A stretch of 64,000 bases of DNA, taken from contig NZ_KE007350.1 in the NCBI RefSeq assembly GCF_000400715.1, positions 62,001 through 126,000 on the forward strand, in the 5' to 3' direction. This document shows positions 17,189 through 27,300 of this stretch, in pieces. A model generated the notes under the pieces. It had not been told where the DNA came from. It did not search any database and worked only from the letters and a program-made list of their open reading frames with translations. Source of the DNA: Acinetobacter genomosp. 15BJ (lineage in GTDB: Bacteria; Pseudomonadota; Gammaproteobacteria; Pseudomonadales; Moraxellaceae). Made by a program: the position numbers and the translations under genes. Position 1 is the first letter of the stretch. Every line of letters begins with the position of its first letter.

Positions 17189-17591
17189 TTACCCCCTATC
17201 TGGATCTTTGCTCGCAACTCTAATACTACATTCCCAGACAACACCTACTCTCCAACCATTCTCTAACGATAAATTTATTGATTTACTGTCCTTAGCTTGA
17301 TTCTTGGTTATTTTTTCCTGCCAGAATTCAATTCTGGTGGCGGGTAATTTAAAAAGACGGCACCCGTTACAACCATGCCAAAAACATCCATTTACAAAAA
17401 ATCACAGCCTTATATTTAGGCAAAACAATATCTGGTTTTCTTGGTTGATTCTTCACATGAAGACGAAAGCGAAATCCTTTTTTATGTAGTAATTTATGGA
17501 TTAGTATCTCAGGTTCCGTATTCCGTCCTTTGATATCCGCCATCATACGACTTCGGGTAGAAACATCAACAATAACTACCATACTTTTCAC
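17189..17591 (-). pseudogene. vsr: vsr very-short-patch-repair endonuclease, frameshifted
   Basis: The first 66 codons read as Vsr (STRSRMMADIKGRNTEPE, then KPDIVLPKYKAVIF). The frame is then lost in a run of six T residues (A6 on the plus strand, near 17396). Removing one T restores VNGCFWHGCNGCRLFKLP, TRIEFWQEKI and GWRVGVVWEC, the rest of a normal Vsr, ending at 17189. Vsr nicks T:G mismatches that arise when 5-methylcytosine deaminates, and it usually accompanies C5 methyltransferases, as here. Either a one-base insertion inactivated it, or the homopolymer is a sequencing error or a phase-variable tract. Confidence 0.9.
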
Positions 17592-17685
17592 CCTACGATT
17601 TCGCTTCGTACTTTCTACCGATGATTTAATAATTTAAGTCTTTTTCTTTATTAAAGTGTGTTTAGGTCTTAAGTATAGTTAGGCT

Positions 17686-18747
17686 TTATAAATTACTGTG
17701 GTATATCTGTTTATCTTTACCACCCAACCAAACTAAATACTCATTCTCTATTGCCTGCTTATACGCCCAGTCGGCAACCCGATGCGAACGTTGCAGATCG
17801 GTTAGAAAACCTAATTGAGAAATCTCTCGAATAATAGATTGATCATGCAGATGATTACGCTCCTGCCACTGATGTAAGAATTGCTGTGATGCTAAATAAT
17901 TACTTTTTTGTGAGTTGCATTTTTCATCCGCTAGGACAAAATTATGTCCGGTATCGGCAGGATATAAAGACCAAGGAATAAAGTGATCCACTGCATATTT
18001 AGAGTTCTTTAGGCTTTTACCGCAATAGAAACATTGGCATTGCTGTAGATCAATCAGAAAGTCTGCAACCTGTCCTAGTTGGTTACGACTCGGTGCAAAC
18101 ATGAATTCATCTAGGTCAGGTAACCCATCTAATACAACCAGATTCTGCTTATTCAACCGGACAAAATCAATCCAGCGCTTCTGGCACAACTCTTCAATAA
18201 TTTCACTAAACTGTCTCAAGCAATACATCACCTTGGGCAATAGCTTGAGGGACTGCTTGGAATCTTCAAGACTATAGAGAAACTCTATGGTTTGACTATT
18301 CAGGTTTTGCAAATATAACACCGGCATTTGCCTTACCGTTGTTGCCACTGTTCGCTTTAGCCTGTTCCAGTAAAGTACATCTGTTCTCAGTGCGGCCAAG
18401 GTCTTGAATTGTTGCTGTGCCTTTTGGATTTCACTGATGATTTTTGCCTGCTGTCCAGTGGCTTGTTTAAGGATAAAAGGCTCATATTGGTTAAACTGAA
18501 ACGGTAGTGACTGTTTCCAGTACAGGTCAATAAACTTTTCAGCAATATCCTGATATTCCAAATGCAAGGCAGCACCGGTATCTTGACCCTGTTCAATCGC
18601 CAGACGCGTGATACTTATCAGCAAAGCAAACTTATATGTCGAAGTAAAAGTCCCTGACTGCAATATCTGCTGAATATGCTTCAAGAATTTCAGCTGCTCG
18701 TTGGGTGTAGGTTTATTATTTTCTATAAAGTGATCATCCTGCCACAT
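17686..18747 (-). CDS. HNH endonuclease-domain protein
   Basis: 353 residues. The C-terminal third carries an HNH nuclease motif with zinc-ribbon cysteines: CQCFYCGKSL, then YAVDHFIPWSLYPADTGHNFVLADEKCNSQKSN (about residues 236-287). The helical N-terminal 230 residues have no recognised domain. Its start overlaps the upstream methyltransferase/GIY-YIG gene by 14 bp, so the two form a coupled pair. The combination of two different nuclease folds and a methyltransferase suggests a small restriction or toxin-like module, by inference. The zinc and catalytic residues look intact. Confidence 0.85.
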   Translation of the reverse strand: MWQDDHFIENNKPTPNEQLKFLKHIQQILQSGTFTSTYKFALLISITRLAIEQGQDTGAALHLEYQDIAEKFIDLYWKQSLPFQFNQYEPFILKQATGQQAKIISEIQKAQQQFKTLAALRTDVLYWNRLKRTVATTVRQMPVLYLQNLNSQTIEFLYSLEDSKQSLKLLPKVMYCLRQFSEIIEELCQKRWIDFVRLNKQNLVVLDGLPDLDEFMFAPSRNQLGQVADFLIDLQQCQCFYCGKSLKNSKYAVDHFIPWSLYPADTGHNFVLADEKCNSQKSNYLASQQFLHQWQERNHLHDQSIIREISQLGFLTDLQRSHRVADWAYKQAIENEYLVWLGGKDKQIYHSNL

Positions 18748-19933
18748 GTTGAAGCTTCACCTGTCTTTGTAACCCTGCTTCCGTAGCGATTTCCATCATT
18801 TTCGCATTTTGAATGGCTTTTTTACGCATAGCTGAAAGGGTTTCTTTAAACTCGTGCTGATTACCTTTCAAATTGAGTGGCAGTATCGTTTGTTCAAAAA
18901 CCTTTTCCTCAACATTCCAAGGTTCTTCACAAATTATCCAGGACACATATGCATTATCTTCAAGCCATGCATCCAGCCATTGTTCACCTGAATGCGTGAA
19001 AGTCATGCGATTACCTGACCCTACTCTTCTAAGCGGATACCCACTCATCTCAGCCAAAAGTATGCCCAATGTTCGTCTTAGCGTTGAACCTTCTGCGTTA
19101 CCTGCAAAGTGTGTTTTAAGCCGTATTCTCAAGTTTGATTTACTATTTGGTTTAGTCTTTTTGTCAGGCGATATGCCAGCATACAACAAAGTATATTCTT
19201 GATACGTTATACAGTTTTTTGTTGGGATTCCCGGTGGATTTGTTTTGAACCACCAAAAATAAATCCCGTGTTCTGCAGGAATCAAAGAGGGCTCTTTCAT
19301 TAACTCGGCACGATTGTATAAACGCTGTGGGTAATAATCAAAAGCATGTGATTGCTTTTTCCATATTACGTTGATCCACTCTTCTGTACGGTCTGGACGT
19401 TTATCTACAGTAATCCATTGCTGTAACAGTAAAGTCTGATCTATTTGTTTGAGTAAGTCGTAAGCTTGCTGCTCATTCAAGTCAGTAAAGCTGCGCCCTT
19501 CTTTCTCACGGTCTGTATCGCCATATTTAAAAGACATATAACACACACCATTTGGCTTTAATGCTTTAAATATGCGCGCCAGCACTTCAGTCAGGCGATC
19601 TCTTTCACAGTGCAAAAGAGAAGCACAAGCCCAAATCCCATTATACTTAGCTACTTCATTCAGCTCATAAAAACTTTGCTGACGTACCTCGATGCCTGTC
19701 AGCTCTCTCGCCTTTTCAACCAGCTCGGTAGAATAATCAATTGCCTCAACTTGATAGCCTTTTTTCTTAAATGCCAAAGTGTCCCGCCCCGAGCCACAGC
19801 CCAAATCCAGGATCAATGCCTGTTCCGGCAAATATCTTAGAAATGGTGCGTATAGACTTTCCATTTCAACCTGATAGGTATTTTCAAAAAATGCTTGAGC
19901 ATGTTGATTGTAATAATTTGATGTTTGATTCAT
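18734..19933 (-). CDS. Class I methyltransferase fused to a GIY-YIG nuclease domain
   Basis: 399 residues. Residues 1-190 are a Rossmann methyltransferase with SAM motif I LDLGCGSGRDT (42-52) and the acidic residue in VEAIDYS. Residues 215-385 look like a GIY-YIG nuclease: HGIYFWWF (222-229), LLYAGIS (249-255), RIRLKTHF with the usual Arg, and VEEKVFEQTILPLNLKGN with the expected Glu and terminal pattern. The methylated substrate is unknown; the N-terminal domain is closer to small-molecule or TehB-like methyltransferases than to DNA methylases with a DPPY motif. It overlaps the HNH gene by 14 bp. Confidence 0.85.
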   Translation of the reverse strand: MNQTSNYYNQHAQAFFENTYQVEMESLYAPFLRYLPEQALILDLGCGSGRDTLAFKKKGYQVEAIDYSTELVEKARELTGIEVRQQSFYELNEVAKYNGIWACASLLHCERDRLTEVLARIFKALKPNGVCYMSFKYGDTDREKEGRSFTDLNEQQAYDLLKQIDQTLLLQQWITVDKRPDRTEEWINVIWKKQSHAFDYYPQRLYNRAELMKEPSLIPAEHGIYFWWFKTNPPGIPTKNCITYQEYTLLYAGISPDKKTKPNSKSNLRIRLKTHFAGNAEGSTLRRTLGILLAEMSGYPLRRVGSGNRMTFTHSGEQWLDAWLEDNAYVSWIICEEPWNVEEKVFEQTILPLNLKGNQHEFKETLSAMRKKAIQNAKMMEIATEAGLQRQVKLQHVAG

Positions 19934-20084
19934 TGTCTAAAAGCCAATATCTTATGTTAAAGAACATACTGATATTTCACTAGATAAGTCAAATGATCAG
20001 TCCTATGAATGAATCAAACTCTTATTTCACTGTATCCGGACAACTGAGATAGAAACCAAACTGGTTCTTGTAAATGGAAAAAAT

Positions 20085-20414
20085 ATGGGCTTCAGATTTC
20101 GCAAGAGTATTAAAATATTACCTAGATTAAAAATCAATCTGACGCATAAAGGCATCAGCAGTGCAAGCATTGGCACACCTGGTGCTTCTTTAAATATTGG
20201 CAAAAAAGGCACCCGAACCAGCGTTGGTATTCCAGGCACAGGCCTATCCTATTCCAAGCACCAACCCTATAAGAACAGAACTGGCAACCAAGAGAATCCT
20301 GCTCAGGAACAACCACCACTCTATACATCACATACTGAGAAACCTAAATCGAATGTCTGGATTTGGGTAATTTTTGGATTATTTTGTTTTATTGTCGGGG
20401 CAATTATTTTTTGA
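20085..20414 (+). CDS. DUF4236 protein with C-terminal membrane anchor
   Basis: 109 residues starting MGFRFRKSIKILPRLKINLT, then glycine/serine-rich SASIGTPGASLNIGKKGTRTSVGIPGTGLSY, the signature of DUF4236. Residues about 90-108 (WIWVIFGLFCFIVGAIIF) form one membrane segment at the C-terminus. The function of this family is unknown; it is widespread near mobile DNA. It stands alone on the plus strand. Confidence 0.85.
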   Translation: MGFRFRKSIKILPRLKINLTHKGISSASIGTPGASLNIGKKGTRTSVGIPGTGLSYSKHQPYKNRTGNQENPAQEQPPLYTSHTEKPKSNVWIWVIFGLFCFIVGAIIF

Positions 20415-20513
20415 ATTTAGCCATTCTTTGTACCCCATAATATCCACTGCTAGGCAAAATTTAATTCATTCATTACTATGGACGGATGTTAAATACAATA
20501 AAGGCTGCCGCTG

Positions 20514-20828
20514 ATGTCTGATAATGACAGTACTATGGATTATGATGAAAATGATTTAATCGATTCTCCCTTGTCTCAAATTTTACAAGAGGATAATGAG
20601 CAAATTGAAGTTCTAATTTATCGATTACCCGATAGTGACTGGACACTGGAAGTGGTAAACCAAAATGGTACTTCTACGGTATGGGATGAAACATTCCCGT
20701 CAGATCAGGAAGCTCTATCTGTCGCTTTAGATGGAATTAAAGCCGCAGGCGGTATTCAGGCCTTTTCCGAACTCAGTGACCTCGAAGCAAAGAAAAATAT
20801 TTTTCCTGAATCGCTTACTCGCCATTAA
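20514..20828 (+). CDS. Hypothetical acidic protein
   Basis: 104 residues, strongly acidic at the N-terminus (DNDSTMDYDENDLIDS). The middle, WTLEVVNQNGTSTVWDETFPSDQEALSVALDGIKAAGG, looks like a small alpha/beta fold. A similar strand-strand-helix pattern occurs in conserved Acinetobacter hypothetical proteins. No catalytic motif is seen. It follows the DUF4236 gene by 100 bp. Confidence 0.7.
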   Translation: MSDNDSTMDYDENDLIDSPLSQILQEDNEQIEVLIYRLPDSDWTLEVVNQNGTSTVWDETFPSDQEALSVALDGIKAAGGIQAFSELSDLEAKKNIFPESLTRH

Positions 20829-20896
20829 AAATGAAGTTGCTGGCTTGGATCTGAGTCAGTATTTTTTGGATTCTTAGAACCTGTCGCGTGATAGGT

Positions 20897-21178
20897 TCAC
20901 TTCAACCCAAACCCATCTAGTGTTGAAAGGTCAAAATTTTCATCAAACATAAACTCATCTGCTCGCTCTTTTCTTAATGTCGCCCAGGCATAAAAGAAAC
21001 ATTTCTCACATAACTGCAATTCATATCTTTCCCCGTCATGCTTGGAACCATAACACCAATGTGCATATAAAGTGCCAAACGCCAGTTTCGTTGATTGGTT
21101 GCATACATCACATATAACATCTGTAACGACTTCTAACTGTTTCAGTTGTTTGATTTCTATATTAAGAGCCTCTAAGTT
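20897..21178 (-). pseudogene. Cys-rich conserved protein lacking a start codon
   Basis: An open minus-strand frame of 94 codons reads LNIEIKQLKQLEVVTDVICD, then VCNQST...LCEKCFFYAWATL. Two CxxC pairs suggest a zinc-binding fold. Immediately before the first codon (AAC) there is TAA where ATG would be expected, and no ATG, GTG or TTG precedes the first CxxC. The start therefore appears lost by mutation. The family is one I associate with short Acinetobacter proteins of unknown function. Confidence 0.55.
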
Positions 21179-21355
21179 TTAAAATAAATAGCATTGCTAT
21201 AAGTTATGACCCAGTTCTTAAAAATATAAAAAAATCACAATATATTGTATATGAATTGTAAATAGACACAAAATATAGGGTAGATCAATCTTGTTTAATA
21301 TTTCAAAAAATTATAAGAATATTCACTTGATTATTTTTTACACTTATGGAGGACT

Positions 21356-22027
21356 ATGGAAACGTCTTTTGATTTCAATGAAAAATTTGGCGCACCTAAA
21401 AAATTGTTGTGCAAAAATTTTAATAAACTCCAAATCAGTATACACCCTGATTTTTCTGGAATTTATCTTTGCTATCAAGAGGCTTTCAAAGCTTTAAAAA
21501 CAGATCTAGGTATCTTGAATCCACGTCCCGAAATTCACGTCTGGAAAGATACTAATCTATCCGGTTATACCATCGCCAGTAATTTCCAATGGTTCCTATA
21601 CTGGACTCAGAACGCACCCAAAGAAATTAATCTAATTATCCATTCTCTTCCCAAAGATAACAAAAAAATCGAACTATTAAAAAATGTGGCTAGTTCCGAA
21701 TTTCTAAAATTTCTATCATCTACTTATTATGATCTTAATAGATTAAATCCCAAAAGGTTACATAACTTAATAAATGAATACATTTCTGCCGAGGCTATTT
21801 ACAAGTTAAACAAAGAAAACTCTTTCAAACCTCACCGTACAATGAGTTTGGATCTGCTTGCCTATCTACTGTCATATACACGAAATCAGCTGAATTATCG
21901 CAATAAAGTTATAAACCGGAAAAGACAAAATGTGCTAGATCAACTGCAACAAACCAGTGAAGTTGTTCAACAGCTTTTAAACAATGTGGACTTCGTTCTC
22001 ACGCCAGATCAGTTATGGAAAGCATAA
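21356..22027 (+). CDS. Recombinase trio 1, small first protein
   Basis: 223 residues, no recognised domain. It starts METSFDFNEKFGAPKKLLCK with GGAGG seven bases upstream. The protein is mixed alpha/beta with a basic C-terminal helix region (NYRNKVINRKRQNVLDQLQQ). Its stop TAA shares a base with the next ATG (TAATG), so the second protein is translationally coupled. Position and size match the 191-residue protein at 46966-47541 of the second trio, though similarity by eye is weak. It is probably an accessory factor for the two large recombinases. Comparison with RIT elements and gamma-mobile-trio loci is suggested but unverified. Confidence 0.75.
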   Translation: METSFDFNEKFGAPKKLLCKNFNKLQISIHPDFSGIYLCYQEAFKALKTDLGILNPRPEIHVWKDTNLSGYTIASNFQWFLYWTQNAPKEINLIIHSLPKDNKKIELLKNVASSEFLKFLSSTYYDLNRLNPKRLHNLINEYISAEAIYKLNKENSFKPHRTMSLDLLAYLLSYTRNQLNYRNKVINRKRQNVLDQLQQTSEVVQQLLNNVDFVLTPDQLWKA

Positions 22028-24354
22028 TGTCAGAATCTAACCCAAGCCGTCAAAATGCTGCTGATATTCCGCGGGTATCATTAAAACAGACACTGGAAAA
22101 ACTCTTTGGTGACGAGCAGTTCAACCGTGCAGAACATATTCAATATATTGCTGATTTACTGACTTCACACCCCAGTGATCAATATCTGAAGGAGCTGAAC
22201 CTCGATCTATTAGATTTTGATCTACAAACCAATTCTGTTGTTGCTAGACCCGCTGCCTTAGTCTCCTCTCGAAAACATACTGTTAGTGCAACACCCGTTA
22301 CTTGGTATGTGAACTCAATTGCACAATTAGCAGAGTCAGAAGAAAATGCCTTAATCTGGAATATCCTAGTCTTAAAAGCAGCAATCTATTTAATTGCACT
22401 GCCAGACATTAAACCTGAACTTTTTAAAGAGGATCACACTGAACATTTCAATACTGTAAAACGTTTATTCCAACGCTTCCGTACCGCCAATCGGATTCTA
22501 AGTTCCGAAAAAGAATATCAAAATACTCCTGAATATAGACTCCTTTGGGAAAAGTATCTTAAAGATCCCTCCCTTTCCTTAGTTGAATTTATTCGGTATT
22601 TGAATGAGGTTATTGATGAAGAACGTGATAAAGAGTCATCTAATGATTTTATGCAAAACCTGCTAAACGTGATCCGCATCACCTTTAATTATGTTTTGGA
22701 AAATAAGGCAAAAATTGCAAAAGCGAGCATCGAGACGCAACTGCAACATGAATTTTTAGACGAAGATCAGCTGATTGCAGAAAGTTCAGAAATTAAAAAA
22801 GGGCAAAAATCTAAAGCCCTCAATATAGAACAACAACTAGATGACCAAGATACACGTCAAATATTAGTAGACCCAACCATCGTTACCCCCCTTGCTGCAT
22901 ATTCAGAATCCAGCCAGAGCTATGTGCTGCCTCTGGTTGCCAAACATATTCAACGGAAAGAACATTTGCTGCCATACAGCAGCCTCTTTCCTAATACCAC
23001 AAGCATAAGTGCCCTAATTACTGAACTATATAAAAATTACATTATTGAGATTAAAGAAGACTCTAAAGACAAGGATAAAGAAACCAAAAAAAAGAAGGCA
23101 TCCTTGATCCTGATGTTGTCATTTCTGACAGGAAATAAAATCCAGGAGTGGCTACGTCTACAAAGTAAACGTGCTAAAAATTTAAACGCTCGCCAACAAA
23201 TCAAGCAAAGCAATGGACAATATTATCTGAGAAGTAAATTTTCAATTTTTGAAAATAAGGATTTTGCTTATCCAGAGGGCTTGCTCAACCAAACAGTTCA
23301 TCTGGACATCCCGATCCCGAATTCATTTATTGAATCTCTGCGAGACGGTGACCCCGTTACGGAAGAGGACCTTCAGCAACATTTGAAACAGCTGAGAGCC
23401 AAATTTTATATTCCAAAATTATCACTAATAAGAATTGGCTCTCTTTTACATCAGACTATTTTGCAACGCACTGGAAATAAACAGCTTGCTGACATTCTTA
23501 CTGGTATTGATGCCAATAAGTCTTCTTCTACTTCTTATTGTCATCAAAATATCCTGACTTTACAGACTGAATATGTCTCAATTTTAAAAGAGCTGTGTGA
23601 GTCGTTATCCGATGACTACCAGAATATTGAATATGCTGCAGAAAAAAACTTTGGAAGCCGCAAAGCACCTACTTCAAATGTGATTCAAAATATCTTTGCC
23701 ACTCTCAAATTCAGAATAATTTCACAAAAAGAAGACGACTGGATAGCAATTTTTAATCACTACAATCTGTGGATGTGGCATTTCTTGTTGCTCTTTACTG
23801 CTGCACGACCCGTCGCTGAATTTCCAGGTTTTTTAAAAAGCTTTAACCTGAAAAGAAAAATATGCATGGTTTCTGATAAGGAGGTGGGTGGGCGTCAAGG
23901 CTATGGACGTTTAATTCCACTGGGTCATTTTGTTGTACAAGAACTCCAGAAATTCATAGATTTTTTACATTATTTTAAAACTCAAATTGCTCCTAGTCAG
24001 CCAGAAATTCCACAACATATTCAACAAATTTTAGAGAGCAAGCTCCCACTATTGAATATCTTTCAGGATGGTCAATGGTACCCCTTAAGGCCTTCGATTA
24101 TAAAAAAATCTAACCCTGAGTTAAGTTTGCTACATGAAAACTGGCACCGGCATACTGCCCGTGCGTTTCTCAGCCATAAAATTAGCGAAATTGAAATTTT
24201 AGCTTTATTCGGTCATGAACCGATGCAGCAAGAAGCTGCTCATCCTTATTCCAGCTTATCTATTTCACAATATTCAAGGATTGCTCATATTCTTGAACAA
24301 ATGAAAGATCATTTTAATATTACCGGTATTGAACTCGATGTCCTCACTCAATAA
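22027..24354 (+). CDS. Recombinase trio 1, second protein: degenerate tyrosine recombinase
   Basis: 775 residues from ATG 22027; an upstream in-frame ATG at 22015 is possible. The C-terminal 200 residues carry tyrosine-recombinase hallmarks: FTAARPVAEFPGF (first Arg), ENWHRHTARAFLSH (second Arg; the usual first His is Asn), LFGHEPMQQ (His) and a following Tyr in HPYSSLS. The N-terminal 550 residues are helical and unrecognised. The same Asn-Trp-x-Arg-His variant occurs in the second trio (48016-48926), so it is a family feature and not a recent mutation. It overlaps the third gene by 17 bp. Confidence 0.82.
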   Translation: MSESNPSRQNAADIPRVSLKQTLEKLFGDEQFNRAEHIQYIADLLTSHPSDQYLKELNLDLLDFDLQTNSVVARPAALVSSRKHTVSATPVTWYVNSIAQLAESEENALIWNILVLKAAIYLIALPDIKPELFKEDHTEHFNTVKRLFQRFRTANRILSSEKEYQNTPEYRLLWEKYLKDPSLSLVEFIRYLNEVIDEERDKESSNDFMQNLLNVIRITFNYVLENKAKIAKASIETQLQHEFLDEDQLIAESSEIKKGQKSKALNIEQQLDDQDTRQILVDPTIVTPLAAYSESSQSYVLPLVAKHIQRKEHLLPYSSLFPNTTSISALITELYKNYIIEIKEDSKDKDKETKKKKASLILMLSFLTGNKIQEWLRLQSKRAKNLNARQQIKQSNGQYYLRSKFSIFENKDFAYPEGLLNQTVHLDIPIPNSFIESLRDGDPVTEEDLQQHLKQLRAKFYIPKLSLIRIGSLLHQTILQRTGNKQLADILTGIDANKSSSTSYCHQNILTLQTEYVSILKELCESLSDDYQNIEYAAEKNFGSRKAPTSNVIQNIFATLKFRIISQKEDDWIAIFNHYNLWMWHFLLLFTAARPVAEFPGFLKSFNLKRKICMVSDKEVGGRQGYGRLIPLGHFVVQELQKFIDFLHYFKTQIAPSQPEIPQHIQQILESKLPLLNIFQDGQWYPLRPSIIKKSNPELSLLHENWHRHTARAFLSHKISEIEILALFGHEPMQQEAAHPYSSLSISQYSRIAHILEQMKDHFNITGIELDVLTQ

Positions 24355-27300
24355 ACGTACTAAGCAAACTCGAACACTATATGCCGAAGCACGTAGAAAA
24401 CAAGACCGACTCGATCAGGAAGAACAGCTTCGAGTAGATGTAGAACAGGAGCTAATTCAATACTTCCAAGAACAAGATTTGGAACAAAAAGGGCATCTTG
24501 AATCCTTATATCCAGCAATTTATGAGTTTATTAAACGCAAAGCTCCAAGCTTGGCCTGGAAAAAATATGCACATGAATTTTTTCGGTCATATATCAAGCA
24601 AATCAATTTAAATCGTCGTGAGACTTTGCCCCTACCGAATCTGACATTTGAGATGAAGCGTGATCAGCCAGTTTTTACGATGGACTGGATCGAGAAGGGA
24701 CAGCAGGTTGATGAAGTTCTTGATAAGCTTTGGGACTACTGGATTCTAGCAAAAGATAGCAAGACATTTTCTGATGATGAAATCATTGGAAATATTGTTA
24801 TTTCTGCCATGCTTTATTCCGGCTTAAATCAAAAAGCCTCTTTAGAGGCTTTGCTTCAACATTTAAAAGATCCGGCCAAAATTAGAAAGATCGAAAATCT
24901 GAACATTATATTTTTAGAACCGCTCTCCCCTTCCTATGGAGATCTCTTTATTGATGAAAAAACCATCCGTAAATCGCGTAATTTTATTCCTGATCAAATT
25001 ACCCGCTTATGGTTAATTCATTTTAATAGCAGAAATATTCGTACAGTAAACCAGAATGTAGAAGATTATCTACAGCTTATTTTTAATAAGATAAATTTAC
25101 CATTTAATCTTAAAACTTATAAATTATTACGCGACTACGCTAGCTTCAACTGGATGCAACTGCCGAAAGTTGACATTGATCCTGCTCTGTCACAATGTCT
25201 CATTGAAAATACAGCAACCTGTGGCTTATCAGAAATAGAATTTGAACGATTTCTTCATCCAAAATTTAAATATCAGCAGAACACTCTTACTGATTCAGAT
25301 GTAGAAAAATCACCATCTATTGTGGGTCAATCTTACTCAAATGATGACATTCAACAAGCATTATATGATGTGATAAAGATTCACAAAGACCTTTTACAAT
25401 TGATTCGTACCACACAAACTGATCAAAGCATCGATGCATTAATCATTAAATATTGCATTGAAAATACTAATAAATTTAATGAGTACAGTAAACGTGTCGC
25501 CTTATGGCTCATCAGCCTTTATAAACCAGAATTAGAACAAATTCAGTCACTGGCTGAACGTTTAAATTTTTGCACTAGCCAATTTCAAAAATCGTTTCAG
25601 CAGAATAAGCGTTTAAAAGACGGTTCGATTTACACTTATTATTCGCGTATTGCAGAGCCTTGGCTGACCCATTCTTTACAATATCTAGATAGCGAAGATG
25701 ATCCTAATACAATAATCATTAATATCTACCGACAAATCATTACAAACACCCGACTTGCAGCTGAAGCCGGCGAGCCTAACTTTAAAAAATCCATTGGTCA
25801 AACTGTCAGTATGTTGAAGCGCTTCCAGAGCTTTCAACAAATAGTTTTTGAAGCTGAACCTCTCGAATTAGAGTCAATCGCTGTACAAAATAGGCCTAGA
25901 GCCCGTATTATTAGCCCTTTGACTTATCAAGCTTTCATGAACAAGTTAGATACCTTATTTTCAGGTGCTAATAGTCAAGAAAACACTTATAAGATATTAA
26001 AAATCATCTATATCTTAGCTTACCGAACCGGTATGCGTATTAATGAAATTCTGGGCTTACGTGTGCGGGATATCGAGGGCTTGAGCTGTCTATCCGTATG
26101 GATTCAGCCCTACGGCTCAAAAAAGAAAGGAAACTTACATCAACTTAAAACAGATAGTGCTGAACGCAAAGTCCCTGTGTATTGCTTATTAAAAACCGAT
26201 GAATATCAAATATTTCGTAATTATGTAGTCGAGCAACGATTACTCAATCAGGAAAACTTATACCTATTCCGTAATTGGAATGAAAATAGCAAGCTGAACA
26301 AACATACGGTGACAACACCTTTTAGAATGATTATGAACGAGCTTTTTAAAACTCATGATTATTCTTTCCACTCATTTCGACACACAGCAGCGAATCACCT
26401 ATCGGTTGTTCTCAACTGTAATTACGCTCCATTGGTCAAAAATCTGACGGATTATACAGAAGAAGAATATCAATCTATTCGAGCAGAATTACTCCGTCAT
26501 ACGCATGGTCAAAATCATTGGTTTATGATTGCCCATTTACTGGGTCACATTGACCCTACAGAAACCTTTAAAAGCTATATTCATCTTAGCTACCTGATCG
26601 CTGGGCATAAAATACTGCAATATCATCCAGACATCGATACTCAATTAGCAAAGAAGATGATGGGCTACCTACCTTCTTTCAAATTTTTAAACACAGTAAA
26701 AGATTCTGCTCCATTCAATTTTGAAAAGCATGCTGTTCATTTAAGTCAGCAGTTACTTAACGATCAAACTGACTGGTTAAAAAGTAACGTAGAAGACATT
26801 CTAGATGAGGTTTCATTTAACTCACAGCCTCATGATTTTTTTAAATATTTCGCAGGAACAAAAGAATCTAAAGTTTCATTTGCATGGTTTTTTAAGTGCC
26901 TAAATTTACTGGAAATTCATCATGATCCAGACCGGGTATCACAAGAAATGAGCTTACCTGTCGAACTGGTTAGCTATTGGTATGAAAATGCCAAACAACT
27001 GGGCCAACTCAAATCTCAAAAAAGCAACCCAAGGTTATTTGATCTCAACAACAAAAATCATCTGGATAAACCTTTGAAACCCGCCATGATAGATACCGTT
27101 GAAGAGCGCATAGCAAGAAACTATTTCTTTGAAAATATTCAAAATATCTTTGAAAAAAAGCCAGATGAAATAAAAGCGGTGCTTGAGACATTTTTAAGTC
27201 GTGTTACGGTTTCGCATACCGGCATTCATTATCGATGGAATAAAATCGATCAATTGGAATCATTTTATTCCAAGGTAAAAGACCTGTTTCCCCATCAATT

